From Artemisia argyi (taxonomy: Eukaryota; Streptophyta; Magnoliopsida; Asterales; Asteraceae): a stretch of 64,000 bases of DNA. The stretch covers positions 306,237,857-306,301,856 of the forward strand of contig CM060709.1 of NCBI GenBank assembly GCA_030686995.1, in the 5' to 3' direction. The notes below the pieces were generated by a model that saw only the letters and a program-made list of their open reading frames with translations, searched no databases and was not told the DNA's origin. Positions 10,979 to 21,765 of the stretch are shown piece after piece. Every line of letters starts with the position of its first letter. Positions within the stretch are counted from its first letter, which is position 1. Position numbers and translations under genes: made by a program.

Positions 10979-11306
10979 GGGCCCGTTTGGTTTATAGACG
11001 GGGTTAAGATTAAGATTCAGATTTGGATTAACATTTAAAATATATATAAAATATATTAGTTTAAAATTTAATATATAATTTATTATTTGTAAAAGATAAT
11101 AATTTAATATAAAGTGAGGAGAGAGAAAGAGATAAAGAAAACAAAAGGCTCACAAAATTGTAAAACGTGCCTTCTATGCTTGGACTTGAAAATGAAGGGA
11201 CTAGTGGGTTTGATACCCAATTTTTAAATCCAGATTTTCAAACAAACTTGGGTTTCTTGTCTTTTAACCCCAAATCCCAAGTTATGGGAGGATAACAAAC
11301 AGCCCC
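10979..11306. mobile_element. MITE, same family as 10133-10490
   Basis: Starts GGGCCCGTTTGGTTTATAG and ends with an imperfect complement (aacaaacagcccc). Its left arm (agacggggttaagattaag) matches the inverted right arm of the neighbouring MITE. Absent from the GLR2 side, where other elements follow the same flanking word (ggataagaagttt). Confidence 0.65.
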
Positions 11307-11816
11307 TATTTTTAGCCACATTGGGTGGTTTAAATGAAACCTCAGCCACCTAAACTATATTTAATTAATTGGTCTATTCATAAGCATATTATCGTCAACG
11401 TCATGAAATCTAGTATTTGAAGATTTGGGTCATTTTCATAGCTTGAAAGTAGCTAGTTGCGTCATTAAACAAAACTCAAAAGGGTTGACTTAATCAAACT
11501 TTGATAAATTATCAAAAGGGTGAGTTATCCACACTATCCATAAAGAGGGTATCTAATCATTGGATGCATCATTAGCTTGTACGGTGTGTATCACGGGTTA
11601 TACTATTTGACCAAACCCCTGACAATATAGAGAGGGTTTGTAACATAGCCGTTATTAAAATGCTATTAAGTCCTTATGCTAAATCTTTGCTGTCATCATA
11701 TATGTAACATTTGTCTCAAAAGTCAAAAGTCAAGTCTTGTTCAAGTCAATGCTACCAATGTCCACTGTTCAAGTATAAGAAAATATCTAAACTTCTTTAG
11801 CAAATTACCAAACATT
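11307..11816 (+). promoter_or_regulatory. Proximal upstream region of GLR1 with GTCAA cluster
   Basis: Collinear with 27465-27804 of GLR2, except for about 150 bp present only here (about 11508-11660). Three GTCAA words (W-box core TTGAC in reverse) lie at 11722, 11729 and 11745, and the same three are kept at 27689, 27696 and 27712. A further TTGACTTAATCAAA is shared. WRKY control is an inference from motif and conservation. I see no convincing TATA box. Confidence 0.45.
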
Positions 11817-14800
11817 ATGGAAAATTATATACTAGTCTTTATTTTGGTTATGAGCTTGATATCGATAGCAAACTGCGAAACAAAGGCAGAAATCAAAGTA
11901 GGGGTGATTCTTGATAATGAAACATCTATTGGCAAAATGAGCAGAAGTTGCATTTCAATGGCATTACATGATTTCTATCAAGAACATGATAATTATACCA
12001 CCAGAATTGTCCCTCACTTTCGCGACTCTAAGCAAGATAACGTTGAAGCAGCTTCTGCAGCAATTGATCTCTTTAAAAATGAGCAAGTCATGGCAATACT
12101 AGGACCCATGACATCCTCACAAGCCGATTTCGTGATAGACATTGGTAACAAATCAAGTGTTCCTATAATCTCCCCTGCCACAAGCCCGTCTTTATCACCA
12201 AATGACACCCCGTATTTCATACGTTCTTCACATGATTCTTCCTCACAACTTAAACCAATAGCAGAACTGATCAAACACTTTGGTTGGAGGGAAATTGTGT
12301 TTATTTATGAAGATGGTGATTACGGAAGAGGCTTGATTCCTTATATATCTGATGCCATGGTGAACGTTGATGCTAAAGTTATGTATCGCACCGTCATATA
12401 TCATTCTGCTTCTGATGATTGGATCCTTAAAGAACTCTATAAGATGAAAAAGATGCAAACTCGTGTTTTCATAGTACACGCCTTACCAGATTTGGCAACA
12501 CGTTTTTTCACGAAAGTAAATGAAGCAGGGATGATGGAAGAAGGGTATGCTTGGATCATAACTGAAGTGCTCACTAGTCGTTTGCATTCTTTGGATCGTT
12601 CAGACATAGACTCGATGCAAGGAACGCTAGGTAAAGATACACAAAAAAACTCATTTCTTGACCATAATATTAGGCCTATTTGGACCCCAACGGTCTGGAC
12701 CGGTCCTGACCACCCCCTAGCAAGGCTTATTTGAGTATATCTTGTTTTAGACATTTAGTAGATGTTTGGTATTGCGAATGCAAAATAGAATATGATTTGA
12801 AAAATGCGTATTCATCTTTAAAAAACGCATATAATTACTTTTCTCTAATGATTTGTCAAACACTATTTTCTGAATATTGTGCTGGCATGATTGTCTATGT
12901 TTTTGCAATAGTAAACAAATAATCGCCACCCAAAACGCAATCAAACACAGATACAGTACTCTAATAATGTGTATAATGGGTTTCCAATAGTAATTTATCA
13001 ATTACATTTACATTTATATCATAACACAATTATTTTATCTACTAGGGGTGAAGTCACGTATCCCAAGAACCAACGAGCTAATCGAATTCGAGAAAAGATG
13101 GAAAAGGAATCAAAATCCAGAAGGTGAAATGACTGAGCCGGACATGTTTGGATATTGGTGGTATGATACAGTTTCCGTGCTAGCAATAGCATTGGAAAAG
13201 GTCCCGAGTGACACTATAATCAATACTACTTTCAAACGAAAACAAAGCTCCACAACGGATTTAGAAGCTATTGGAACCTCGGAAATGGGACCAAGGCTCC
13301 TTCCATTGATCCGAAATATAAAACATAATGGTCTTAGTGGCGACTTCCATCTCATTGATGGACAGTTACAACCCTCAGTGTACGAAATAGTGAACATAAT
13401 AGGAAAAGGCGAAAAACATATTGGGTATTGGACACCTACCAATGGGATCATAAAAAAGTTGCATCAAACCAATGGGACCAAAAATGATCTTGGAACAATC
13501 ATATGGCCCGGTGACACGCCTTTTAGTCCAAAAGGTTGGGAAATGCCAACCAGTAATGAAAGCAAGTTACGAGTTGGGGTTCCAGCAAAATCAGGCTTTG
13601 TTCAGTTTATCGATGCCGACATTGATCCTAAGACCAAACAGGTTATATCTGTCACTGGTTTTTGTGTAGATGTATTTAACGCAGTTATTGGTGCTTTGCC
13701 TTACGCTGTCAAAACCGAATTCATCCCTTTTGTTACACCGGATGGGACGCGAGCTGCAGGAACCTATAATGATCTTCTACATAATCTTTCCGACGGGGTA
13801 ATCATATATATAAGTTACATATGTTTTAATAATTTGTTGTACAAAGTTTGGTTTTTAATGGTTAACTTTATTCTTAATAATGTACTAGAAATACGATGCG
13901 GTGGCTGGAGACATTACAATCCTGGCAGACCGTACGGAATATGTTGATTTCACATTACCATACACAGAAGCTGGTTTTTCAATGATTGTTCCAATTAAAG
14001 TTGATGACAGGAAGAGCGCGTGGATCTTCATGAAACCACTAGAGACAAATCTTTGGATAACAATCGGAGCGTTTTTTATATATACAGGACTTGTGGTATG
14101 GGTTGTTGAGCATCGTGTAAACAAAGAATTCCGCGGGCCTCCAAGTCAACAAGTTGGAATGATCTTCTGGTTTTCCTTCTCCACACTCGTTTTCGCACAT
14201 AGTAAGTATTCTGTATATACACATACACATTCAACTTGCTCTATTTTGTTTACTTGAAAATGCTTATCAGTTCAATAAGTAGGTACCTGCCTACTTATTT
14301 TAGAGTGCATGTTGATCTAATATAAGCGGATAATCAGTTTTAACTAAACACTTCTTACTGTTGATTTGCTTAATTATCACATAAGCAAATACGAGTGGGC
14401 ACTCAAATAAGCAACCCTAGCACCTTTTATCAAAACTAATTATCTGCATATTGTGTTTTTATACAGAAAATAGCAGTAATTTTTAGGGTGCCTTAATTGA
14501 TTGCTTATCCAAAATGTTTATCTGATTATATATGTGCCAAATTCCCTTCTTAAAAATGGGAAATATAATCTTTCAGGAGAGAAGTTGATAAGCAACTTAT
14601 CGAGATTTGTGGTGATCGTGTGGGTGTTTGTGGTTCTAGTTCTGACCTCGAGCTACACAGCAAGCTTAACATCCATTTTAACAGTACAAAAGCTTCAACC
14701 TGCGTACACTGATATTGGTAAAATTATGAGCAATGGTGAATCAGTCGGTTACCAAGATGGTACCTTTATTTACGATAAGTTGATAGCGATGGGTTTCCAC

Positions 14801-15875
14801 AAAAGCCAGTTAAAGAATTACAGCACCTTCGAGCAGTACGACGAAGCTCTTGCACTAGGAAGTCGAAAGGGGGGTGTTTCAGCAATTATGGATGAAATCC
14901 CTTATATCAGAGTGTTTCTAGCTAAATATTGTACCAACTATACCATGACCGGTCCCATCTACAGAACTGCAGGATTCGGTTTCGTAAGTAACCTAACTAA
15001 ACTATATTGGTTCTTTATTGAGCTTGTTGTATAAAATACCAACTTGCTTTTTCAAATGGCCCGTTTTTGCACTCGACGTTCTTTTTGGTATATTAGAGTC
15101 AATAAAAATTGATTTTGTGTTGTTTGGGTTACTTTCAGCCAGAATTCTTATCATTTCTATAAGAAAAACTTCATAAAAATTTTATATATAATTTTAAAAA
15201 ATGCCTGTTTTAACAGGTTGTTTTACCCCTTAAATGGGACACAAAGTCGTCTTATTGACTAGATGTAAATGACTTAAACGGGACATATGAAAAAGTATGT
15301 TCAAATTATAAGCAATAAACCAATCTTTATATACCACTTGTACACTAAAACTATATAATTGTGCGTTGTGCATGCAGGCATTTCAAAAAGGGTCTCCACT
15401 AGTAGCAGATGTTTCAAGAGCGGTTCTACAAGTTACAGAAGAGCAAATGAGGAACATTTCTAACCAATGGTTTGGAGAATCAACAAGTTGCGATCAGCAA
15501 AAGGGAGCTTCAGTTACCTCCGACACACTCACCTTAGAAAGTTTCAAGGGTCTTTTTATCGTTGCAGGGTTATCGTCAACTTCTGCTTTACTTCTATATT
15601 TGTTCAGATTTTCATATGAAGTTAAAGATATGCTAGCGTCACAAGGTTCACTAGGTGAAAAGCTTTCCTCGATTGTGAAAACGTTTGATGTGTATAAGGG
15701 CAGCGAATCAAACCCGACAAGCCCAACTTTTAGTCCATACCATGATGACGCAGGATTTTTCTCTAGTGATAAGGGGTTTTCTACTACTGAACTTGGGACA
15801 CCTGTTCATGAGACAGTACAAGTTGTGGAAAGTAACGTAGAGACTAATATGCATGACGATGTTACTCTTAGTTAA
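11817..15875 (+). CDS. Glutamate receptor-like cation channel, copy 1
   Basis: Plant GLR, a ligand-gated cation (Ca2+-permeable) channel subunit of the cell membrane. Exons 11817-12630, 13046-13797, 13889-14201, 14577-14983 and 15378-15875, all with GT-AG introns and matching phases, give 927 aa without stops. Signal peptide aa 1-20. Amino-terminal (ANF receptor) domain about 25-440. Ligand-binding S1 from about 445, with GDITILADR...YVDFTLPYTE; Arg537 aligns with the iGluR ligand-binding Arg. M1 about 577-596; pore loop GMIFWFSFSTLVFAH 612-626; M3 637-658 ending SYTASLTS. S2 includes AIMDEIPYIRVFL; M4 about 818-840; then a Ser/Thr-rich tail. The start matches copy 2 (MKNYMLVFILV); the 47 in-frame codons upstream do not. 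The five-exon layout suggests clade I/II GLRs (inference). The 3' end runs straight into LTR-derived DNA. Confidence 0.95.
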
Positions 15876-15879
15876 TAAG

Positions 15880-16045
15880 GCCTATAGGCCCGACCCACTT
15901 GTTTAGGCATGCCTTGCACTTAGGGTTAGGTTTGCTCATTTTCTATTTAATGTCTTTGAATTGTATTTAGTTAACTGAATCTGATAATATAGTTTTCACT
16001 CTTCCATTGATTTCTACATGGTATCAGAGCAACATAATTACGGAG
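15880..16045 (+). repeat. Copia-type LTR fragment with iMet primer site
   Basis: From a few bases after the GLR1 stop the sequence is LTR-like (ccacttgtttaggcatg ... ttgatttctaca). It is followed at 16019 by TGGTATCAGAGC, the classic primer site complementary to initiator tRNA-Met. A second fragment of the same LTR lies near 18143-18190 (cttgcacttagggttagg). GLR1 and GLR2 diverge at exactly this point, so GLR1's 3' UTR is probably element-derived. Confidence 0.6.
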
Positions 16046-16088
16046 ATGAACGAGAGTAGAACAAGCCAAAAAACCATATTCAGACAGA

Positions 16089-16970
16089 TGATACGAACCT
16101 ATCTCATACTAAGCTCGCATCTATTCATAAGTCCAAGTGTAGAACTCACTCTAAAAAGCTAGCTCAAAGGAGGAGGGGACACCTAGACTTTATAAACCAT
16201 CAACCAATCCCATTCTTGGCCGATATGTGATCGTAACAATACCCCATGCTTTGAAGAACCAACGTCCTCGTTGGTCATGGTTGGCACCCCTCTTTAGGTC
16301 CAAGCCACAACTCCATAGGCTACCACTCCGAGCTCGTTGGTCACGACTATGTTGGTCACGGTTGGCACCCTTCTTTTTCGGGTCCAAGCCACCACTCCAT
16401 AGGCTACAACTCCGAGTGTTGGAACCTCGAAAGGTAGGGCTATCTCTGATACAAGTGCTGCAAAAAAAGGCATACAAGGCCGATTAATCTTCGCCTAGGC
16501 GCTACAAGGCCACCAACCTTGTCGATTTATGTAACTGGGTCAAACTTGCCGAAAATCAGCAAATCTTGTCGGAAGTACGCAAAACTCACCGTAAACTTAT
16601 TTTGATCACTTATAGTAACTGTTTAAATCTATTACAAGTTGTGTTTTTAGAAAAATCTTGCCGGAAATACCTAAAACTCGCCGAAAATACACAAAACTTG
16701 CCAAAAATACCCAAAATTTGCAAAAAAAATGCCAACTCCGCCTAGACCGATTAAAAGCTACAAGGTAGTCGACCACCTCACTACTGATTCACGATTTTTG
16801 CATCCTTGTCTGATACCAATTGATACGAACTTATCCTATACTAGGCTCGCATCGGTTCATAAGACCAAGTGTAGAACTTACTCCAAAAAGTCAGCTCAAA
16901 AGAGGAGGGGACACCTAGACTTTATAAACCATCAACCAATCCCATACTTAGCCGATGTGAGATCGTAACA
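16089..16970 (-). mobile_element. Complete TRIM retrotransposon (882 bp)
   Basis: Two direct repeats of 150 bp, 16089-16238 and 16821-16970, both running TGATACGAAC...CGTAACA (TG...CA). Immediately inside the right-hand repeat, on the minus strand, is TGGTATCAGACAAGG, an iMet-type primer site. The right repeat is therefore the 5' LTR. A purine-rich stretch abuts the left repeat. Flanks acaga and acata may be the 5-bp target duplication with one change. The interior encodes nothing; it includes an imperfect tandem duplication (about 16265-16420, word ttggcaccc). Confidence 0.85.
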
Positions 16971-16979
16971 ACATATATA

Positions 16980-17150
16980 TGCAGATACAGACAGATGCAG
17001 ATGCAGATAGATGCAGATTCAGACAGGCAAATGTAGACAGACAGATGCAGAGCATATTCAGGCAGGCAGTTGCAGACAGATACAGACAGAGCATATTTAG
17101 ACAAATAGGTGCAGACAGAGCAGATTCAGCCAGAAAGATGTAGCCAAATG
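16980..17150. repeat. Minisatellite of CAGACAGATG-like units
   Basis: About 170 bp of irregular repeats of gcagatacagacagatgca and shorter variants, immediately right of the TRIM. No ORF is supported. Confidence 0.75.
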
Positions 17151-17820
17151 CAGAACCGGGCAAAATCAGAGCGAAACCATGTGGAACCAAAACATGTTGT
17201 TAATGCCGAGATGCTACACATAACTACTCAAGACATAGTCGGATTAGTTAAGACTATAACATAACCATCACCAACACCAATGCAAAACCAAACTAGCGAA
17301 CAATAATCCATTACAAACCGATGCAAATACCAATAATCATTTTTTTCATGTACAGTAGCTTCTCTTCCAATAATCATTTTTTTATGTTAAGCCATCAAAC
17401 AAAATTAAACCAACATAATTTCCCATCTCAATTGTCGAATAAAGCAAAAGGTGCTGGCATACCTTTTTCTATACTTTCAATCAAATAAATCTTTAAACAA
17501 TTCTAGAAAATCCCAAAAGTTCAACTTCAAAACAACCTCACGAAATCCAATAAAATATTATAGTCCAGTGGATACTGAACTGCCCAAAGACAAATCGCTA
17601 AAAATCCATACCAAAACTTAAAAATCAAACTGAAAACCATACATTAATCTATCGAACAAAACAAAATTCAATTAGAGACCACCGACCCAATAATTCTTGC
17701 ATTCAATCAAATTGAATTAAAAACAAGGCTTCTTCGAACTAACAAAAAAATATGATATTCAAATCGATCGAACAAACAAATTCATATTAACGAACCTCGA
17801 ATCCAACCGAAACCAAAACG
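17150..17820. other. Intergenic, nothing recognised
   Basis: A/T-rich, with frequent aaccaa and aatcaa words. No ORF, terminal repeat or RNA gene could be supported. Confidence 0.5.
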
Positions 17821-17833
17821 AACTTTTTTTTTT

Positions 17834-18135
17834 TTTTTTTTGGGAAAATGCCAAAAGTATGCCAAAAATTGAATATGTGTCAACAATGTAGTCAAGAATA
17901 TTGTAAATTCCAATTTTGGTCATGTGCAACCGTGCTAGTGCGCGACCCCATTTATAGTTGGACATGTGTGTCACAAAATGATTAGAATGGTAATTTTTGT
18001 CATGCTTCGTGTCAACCTTTTAATGGGGTCGCCTAGTAGCACGGTCGCACATGACCAAAATTGAAATTTGCAATATTCTTGACTACATTGTGAACACAAA
18101 TTCAATTTTTTGTGTATTTTTGGAATTTACCTATT
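17834..18135. mobile_element. Foldback MITE with arms of about 110 bp
   Basis: The left arm contains gccaaaaattgaatatgtg, tgtagtcaagaatattg and gcgaccccat. The right arm contains the complements atggggtcgc, caatattcttgactaca and aattcaattttttgtgt in reverse order. The loop is about 70 bp. A T-rich run precedes it. Its tcatgtgcaa and gcgac words recall the ends of the MULE at 49831-51254, so it may be a deletion derivative of that family. Confidence 0.75.
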
Positions 18136-18479
18136 TTTAGCTCTTAGGTCCGGCCTACTTGTTTAGGCCTGTCTTGCACTTAGGGTTAGGCTAGATACAG
18201 TAAGGAGGGTCAATCCCTCCCATTTTCTCTTCCACGTCAGCTTTCTCTCTCCGGCGACTTTCAAGCGATTGAGTGCCTAGTAAGGGCGACCTTCATCTTT
18301 TTCTTCAAAAAAAACCCCTTGTTTTTTATATTCTCAAAACGAACCCTATTCAATATCATAATTCAAATTCAAATTCAACTTTGAGCGGGATCCCACCAAA
18401 ATTCAAATTCAAAATTTAAAAAATTCAAATATGAGCGGGATTTATTCAAATTCAAATTCGATTTCAATTTTCAAAACTT

Positions 18480-18609
18480 GCCTATATATAGCCACATACT
18501 CTGCATTGTTTATACACACACAACACACACACATAAAATTTATTAACACATTCTCTCCATAGCAATTTCTCGCAAAGACTTCTCTCAACAATTCTCAATT
18601 CTAGAACAA
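18480..18609 (+). promoter_or_regulatory. Possible promoter and leader of the 18.6-kb ORF
   Basis: CTATATATAG at 18482-18491 is a good TATA box, followed by a CA-rich and pyrimidine-rich leader (acacacacaacacacac, then ttctctccat). The layout is typical of a plant gene or LTR promoter. No transcript evidence. Confidence 0.4.
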
Positions 18610-18942
18610 GTGCCAGAAGATATCTTTCTACCAAAAGATGAAGTTTATCACACTCCACTAAAAGATATCTTTCCAGTATTCCAACCGGAAAATGAACCGA
18701 TGAACACTCCGCCAGTTAACATTCCACCAGTGGATCACCAAAATAATCCGTTTAACAATACTGAGGAATATCTCCGAGAACTTGAGCAAGATGAGGCAAT
18801 ACTGAGAGAGATACGAGAAAACGAGGCACGAGAGGAAGCTGCTCGTTTGGAGCAGGAAGCCAGGGATGCACACTATCTTAACGACAACTGGTTTGACATT
18901 ATGGAAGGAAAGTATTATGATGGCGAGTTTAGGTCCTTTTAG
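18610..18942 (+). CDS. Unrecognised acidic, Glu-rich ORF
   Basis: About 110 codons, open further upstream without an in-frame ATG; the first internal Met is at about codon 31 (18700). Reads PEDIFLPKDEV, a Pro-rich NTPPVNIPPVD stretch, then a highly charged predicted coiled coil (ELEQDEAILREIREN, AREEAARLEQEARDAHY) and DNWFDIMEGKYYDGEFRSF. I do not recognise the family. With the TATA and leader upstream it could be the first exon of a gene or the N-terminus of a retroelement gag. The TAG stop at 18940 is followed by repeats. Confidence 0.35.
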   Translation: MPEDIFLPKDEVYHTPLKDIFPVFQPENEPMNTPPVNIPPVDHQNNPFNNTEEYLRELEQDEAILREIRENEAREEAARLEQEARDAHYLNDNWFDIMEGKYYDGEFRSF

Positions 18943-18971
18943 AGTGAGGAGGGCTGGGGTGTTACAATATA

Positions 18972-19110
18972 AGTGAATTTGATGATATAAGTGAATTATC
19001 TTTACCTAAAATTTGATTATTGCATGTTCATCCCTAAATTTGACTCATCCCTAAAATTTGATGATATAAGTGAATTATCTTTACCTAATACTGATTATTG
19101 CATGTTCATG
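18972..19110. repeat. Imperfect tandem duplication, about 75-90 bp
   Basis: The string gatgatataagtgaattatc followed by tttaccta, gattattgcatgttcatg occurs twice (from about 18981 and 19061), with shorter cctaaatttga echoes between. Confidence 0.75.
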
Positions 19111-19482
19111 TCTAGAAAGAAAATTTTTAAAAAACGGTTTGCTAAAAAAGAAAAGTTTGATATACTAAAAATTGACACAAACCTGTTTTCTTATGAAGTA
19201 CCTAAATTTGAAAACACCGAGGTCAATAACGAAAGTTGTGATTTCAGTAAAAAATTTTCAGACATTGTTCTATGTAATACATCATCTCTAAATCATAATC
19301 TCGATTTCAATAAGTTTAAATCGCTATTTGTTTCAAACATTGGAATAAAATACTATTTACTAAACAATGAGATTGTGATTTTTATTAAAACGGTTATGCC
19401 TAATAATCTTATATTAAATTTATTCATACCATATGGTATACCGTTTGACCCCAAATTGACGTATAAGAAATTGTGTTGCTAA
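18991..19482 (+). CDS. Unrecognised Lys/Asn/Phe-rich ORF
   Basis: 163 codons, MNYLYLKFDYCMF... ending FIPYGIPFDPKLTYKKLCC. The first 40 residues come from the tandem duplication. The rest looks protein-like (IKYYLLNNEIVIFIKTVMPNN), without a motif I can name. It stops just before the first palindrome pair (19490). It may be a remnant of the same unit as the ORFs at 18610 and 20129. Coding status is unproven. Confidence 0.3.
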   Translation: MNYLYLKFDYCMFIPKFDSSLKFDDISELSLPNTDYCMFMSRKKIFKKRFAKKEKFDILKIDTNLFSYEVPKFENTEVNNESCDFSKKFSDIVLCNTSSLNHNLDFNKFKSLFVSNIGIKYYLLNNEIVIFIKTVMPNNLILNLFIPYGIPFDPKLTYKKLCC

Positions 19483-19489
19483 AATTACT

Positions 19490-20900
19490 GATGCGGCGCA
19501 TTAGTTATTCGTTACGCCGCATCTTTTACACTTTCATCAAAGTAAATATTATTTTTAGATATGGCGCATGAAGAATTCATAATGCGCCGCATCTTGAACT
19601 GTCTATATAATGCTACACATTATCAGTCCCAATTCAATAACATATTAAACACCAATTCATAATCCTCTTTAATTATCGATGGGCTACACTATTTTCTTAA
19701 TTTCTTGGTCGATTGAATGATAACGGTATTACTCCCGATCTATTATTGTTCATAATATTACTATTTTAATTTTCTTTAATGCGATTTGTAGAATATAAGT
19801 CATGATACATTATAATTAATCATAGGGGAATGATTAAAAATCCTATAAATTGCTTGGAATTATAATTAAACCTATGATTATACGGGTCGGGTAAATTGAT
19901 TTTTGGTATAATGAAAATTGGAGTTCTTAACCTATTTTGATAGTTTATGAAGCTAATTGGGTAAAAATCAGGTTTACATATTTTTGAATACTATAATCTA
20001 TCTTTGTGAATAAAATCTTTTTGCAAAATTTAGAGAAACCTGGTTATCGATCTATGTGATATACTGAAATTGAGAAAAATGCGGCACATCTCTTTATTAT
20101 CGCTCCGTATCCCCTGTGCTAATTAGATATGGCGCATCTAATTTTTATCATACGCCGCATCATAAATGGAGTACCAATTTATCGTACTAAAGTTTTTCTT
20201 GTAGATGATTTTTCAACGCATAAAAACTTGGATGATGGTCGCTCTTTCAGAACAACTTCTTTATGGAATCCTATATCAGATCGTATTAACAAACTCTGGA
20301 TATACCCATTATCGTATTATCAAGGATTGACAAGCGTTCTAATGGAAGGATTACGTGCATTAGATGCAGTTCCACCTGCGTACTATGCACCCTTGGGAAA
20401 GTTAACACCATCCTTCCAGGAACTGTTAACCTAATATTCCTGTATATTTCTTAAAATAATAATTACAATGATATCCAATCTTGATTATATGCGGCTATAT
20501 AATGGAGGGACATCAGAAGCTGACTGGAAACGAAGATAATTGAATATTGATGCTCATGTTTGCTTTATCTTTATATATATGTTGTTAACCTCTTAATTGT
20601 AAAGATCTTGGATCTCTCATATTAATATATTTGGAAAATACGATTGATTTGTGATTTAGCTTTAATTAACAAGTCTGGCATTAAGTTCAGCACCTTTTCG
20701 AAGAAACCAACAAATTTGAACCTTGAGGGAATTCGAGAAAGTTTGAGAAATATCGACAAAATTTGTCAATTACTACAGACTGTTAATGCGCCGCATTTAT
20801 TAAAACAGATGCGACACATCCTATCCTTTTCTATTATTTTATTCGTACTAATTCTAGGCTCGATACGGCGCATCCCTTTCCATGGAAACGGCGTATCGAC
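19490..20900. repeat. Six paired GC-rich palindromes (ATGCGSCGCAT type)
   Basis: In A/T-rich DNA, pairs of near-identical inverted words recur: gatgcggcgcat/acgccgcatc (19490-19523), atggcgcat/atgcgccgcat (19561-19593), atgcggcacatc/ccgtatcc (20079-20112), atggcgcat/atacgccgcat (20128-20160), atgcgccgcat/gatgcgacacatc (20785-20820), and gatacggcgcatc/aacggcgtatcg (20862-20899). Each word is itself nearly palindromic, and the pairs can form short stems with loops of about 10-25 bp. Function unknown. Confidence 0.7.
20129..20434 (+). CDS. Unrecognised ORF between palindrome pairs
   Basis: 101 codons. The reading IINGVPIYRTKVFLVDDF, then DDGRSFRTTSLWNPISDR, INKLWIYPLSYYQGLTSVLM and LRALDAVPPAYYAPLGKLTP has the composition of a real globular protein. 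I cannot assign a family. The ATG lies inside a palindrome pair, so the true start may be elsewhere. A further coding-looking stretch is at 20644-20800 (KKPTNLNLEGIRESLRNID). Likely a broken mobile-element or captured gene fragment. Confidence 0.35.
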   Translation: MAHLIFIIRRIINGVPIYRTKVFLVDDFSTHKNLDDGRSFRTTSLWNPISDRINKLWIYPLSYYQGLTSVLMEGLRALDAVPPAYYAPLGKLTPSFQELLT

Positions 20901-21199
20901 TGACCTGATGATTTTTTCAGATTTTAATTTTTAATTTTTTAGGTTTTATTTTTACTAACTACTAATGAATTACGCACAAGCTGTGATTTTCTTAATTCAG
21001 GTGTGTTGCTAAATGCTGGTGTTTATATTTTCAGTACTTTCTGTGGAGACGTCATCCACAAGAAAGTAGATTTTGCTCAAGAAACGCAAAATGGAGGATC
21101 AAACCGAGCAAATCTCAGAGAAGTTTTCCGTTCTAATTCTTTTAATTTCCAGTTTTTAACCTTTAATACAAACAACGAGGACGTTGTTTAACTTAAGTG

Positions 21200-21480
21200 G
21201 AGGGATGGAGAATTAGAACGCTTACTTGTTCTAAATACTTTACAAACTAAGAAACAACACAAAAGTTCATACTCCACCAGACAAATATGATTGAAAAGAA
21301 TCTTACATGTCAAAGATGATTTTAAGAGGATTTATAAAGTATGATAACATGTAAACACATAAAGTACGAAGAAATCTGATCGAAAAAATCATTATCACGA
21401 AAAAATGTGATCGAAAAATATTGTTTACCAAAAATTTTGATAACAAGGTAGCCGTCGCCGCAACGCGCGAGTACCCTGCT
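21200..21480 (+). mobile_element. Helitron 3' end (5' boundary unresolved)
   Basis: The stretch gccgtcgccgcaacgcgcgagt followed by accctgctag, then T, matches the 3' end of the Helitron at 23351-23754 (gtcgccgcattacgcg ... ccttgcta). It ends in CTAG before T. I cannot fix the 5' TC end; the left coordinate is a guess. Confidence 0.5.
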
Positions 21481-21589
21481 AGTATGTAGTGATGTGTTTT
21501 TAGACCAACTATAACATAAGATTTGAATTCGGATCGAAAAGCTCGATAACACTTAGTGTACATATAAGCATTTAAAATATAAATAAAAT

Positions 21590-21765
21590 AATTAAAATCT
21601 TTTAAAAGCTCGACAATAACTCGAGTCGAGTTTATATAAGCTCAAATTTGAACCGTTAAACATTTTGAGCCCATTTTTGGGCTCGAGCTCGACTCGATAA
21701 CTCGATAAAGCTTGACTCAAACAGCTCGAGTTACTCAATAAAAGCTCAACTCGTTACACCCATAT
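21590..21765. repeat. CTCGA-rich non-autonomous transposon fragment
   Basis: Dense repeats of gctcgac, actcgag and aaagctc, ending caactcgttacaccc. Such ends are common in hAT-type non-autonomous elements of eudicots. No left end or target duplication was found. Confidence 0.4.

Noticed and set aside
11676..11816. A 47-codon in-frame N-terminal extension of GLR1
   Set aside because: GLR2 has no matching extension; the shared start MxNYxLVFILV with a signal peptide begins at 11817/27805, and the upstream codons read like untranslated leader.
12014..12274. Minus-strand ORFs within GLR exon 1 (also 28002-28262)
   Set aside because: Antisense shadows that recur in both paralogs only because the coding exon is conserved.
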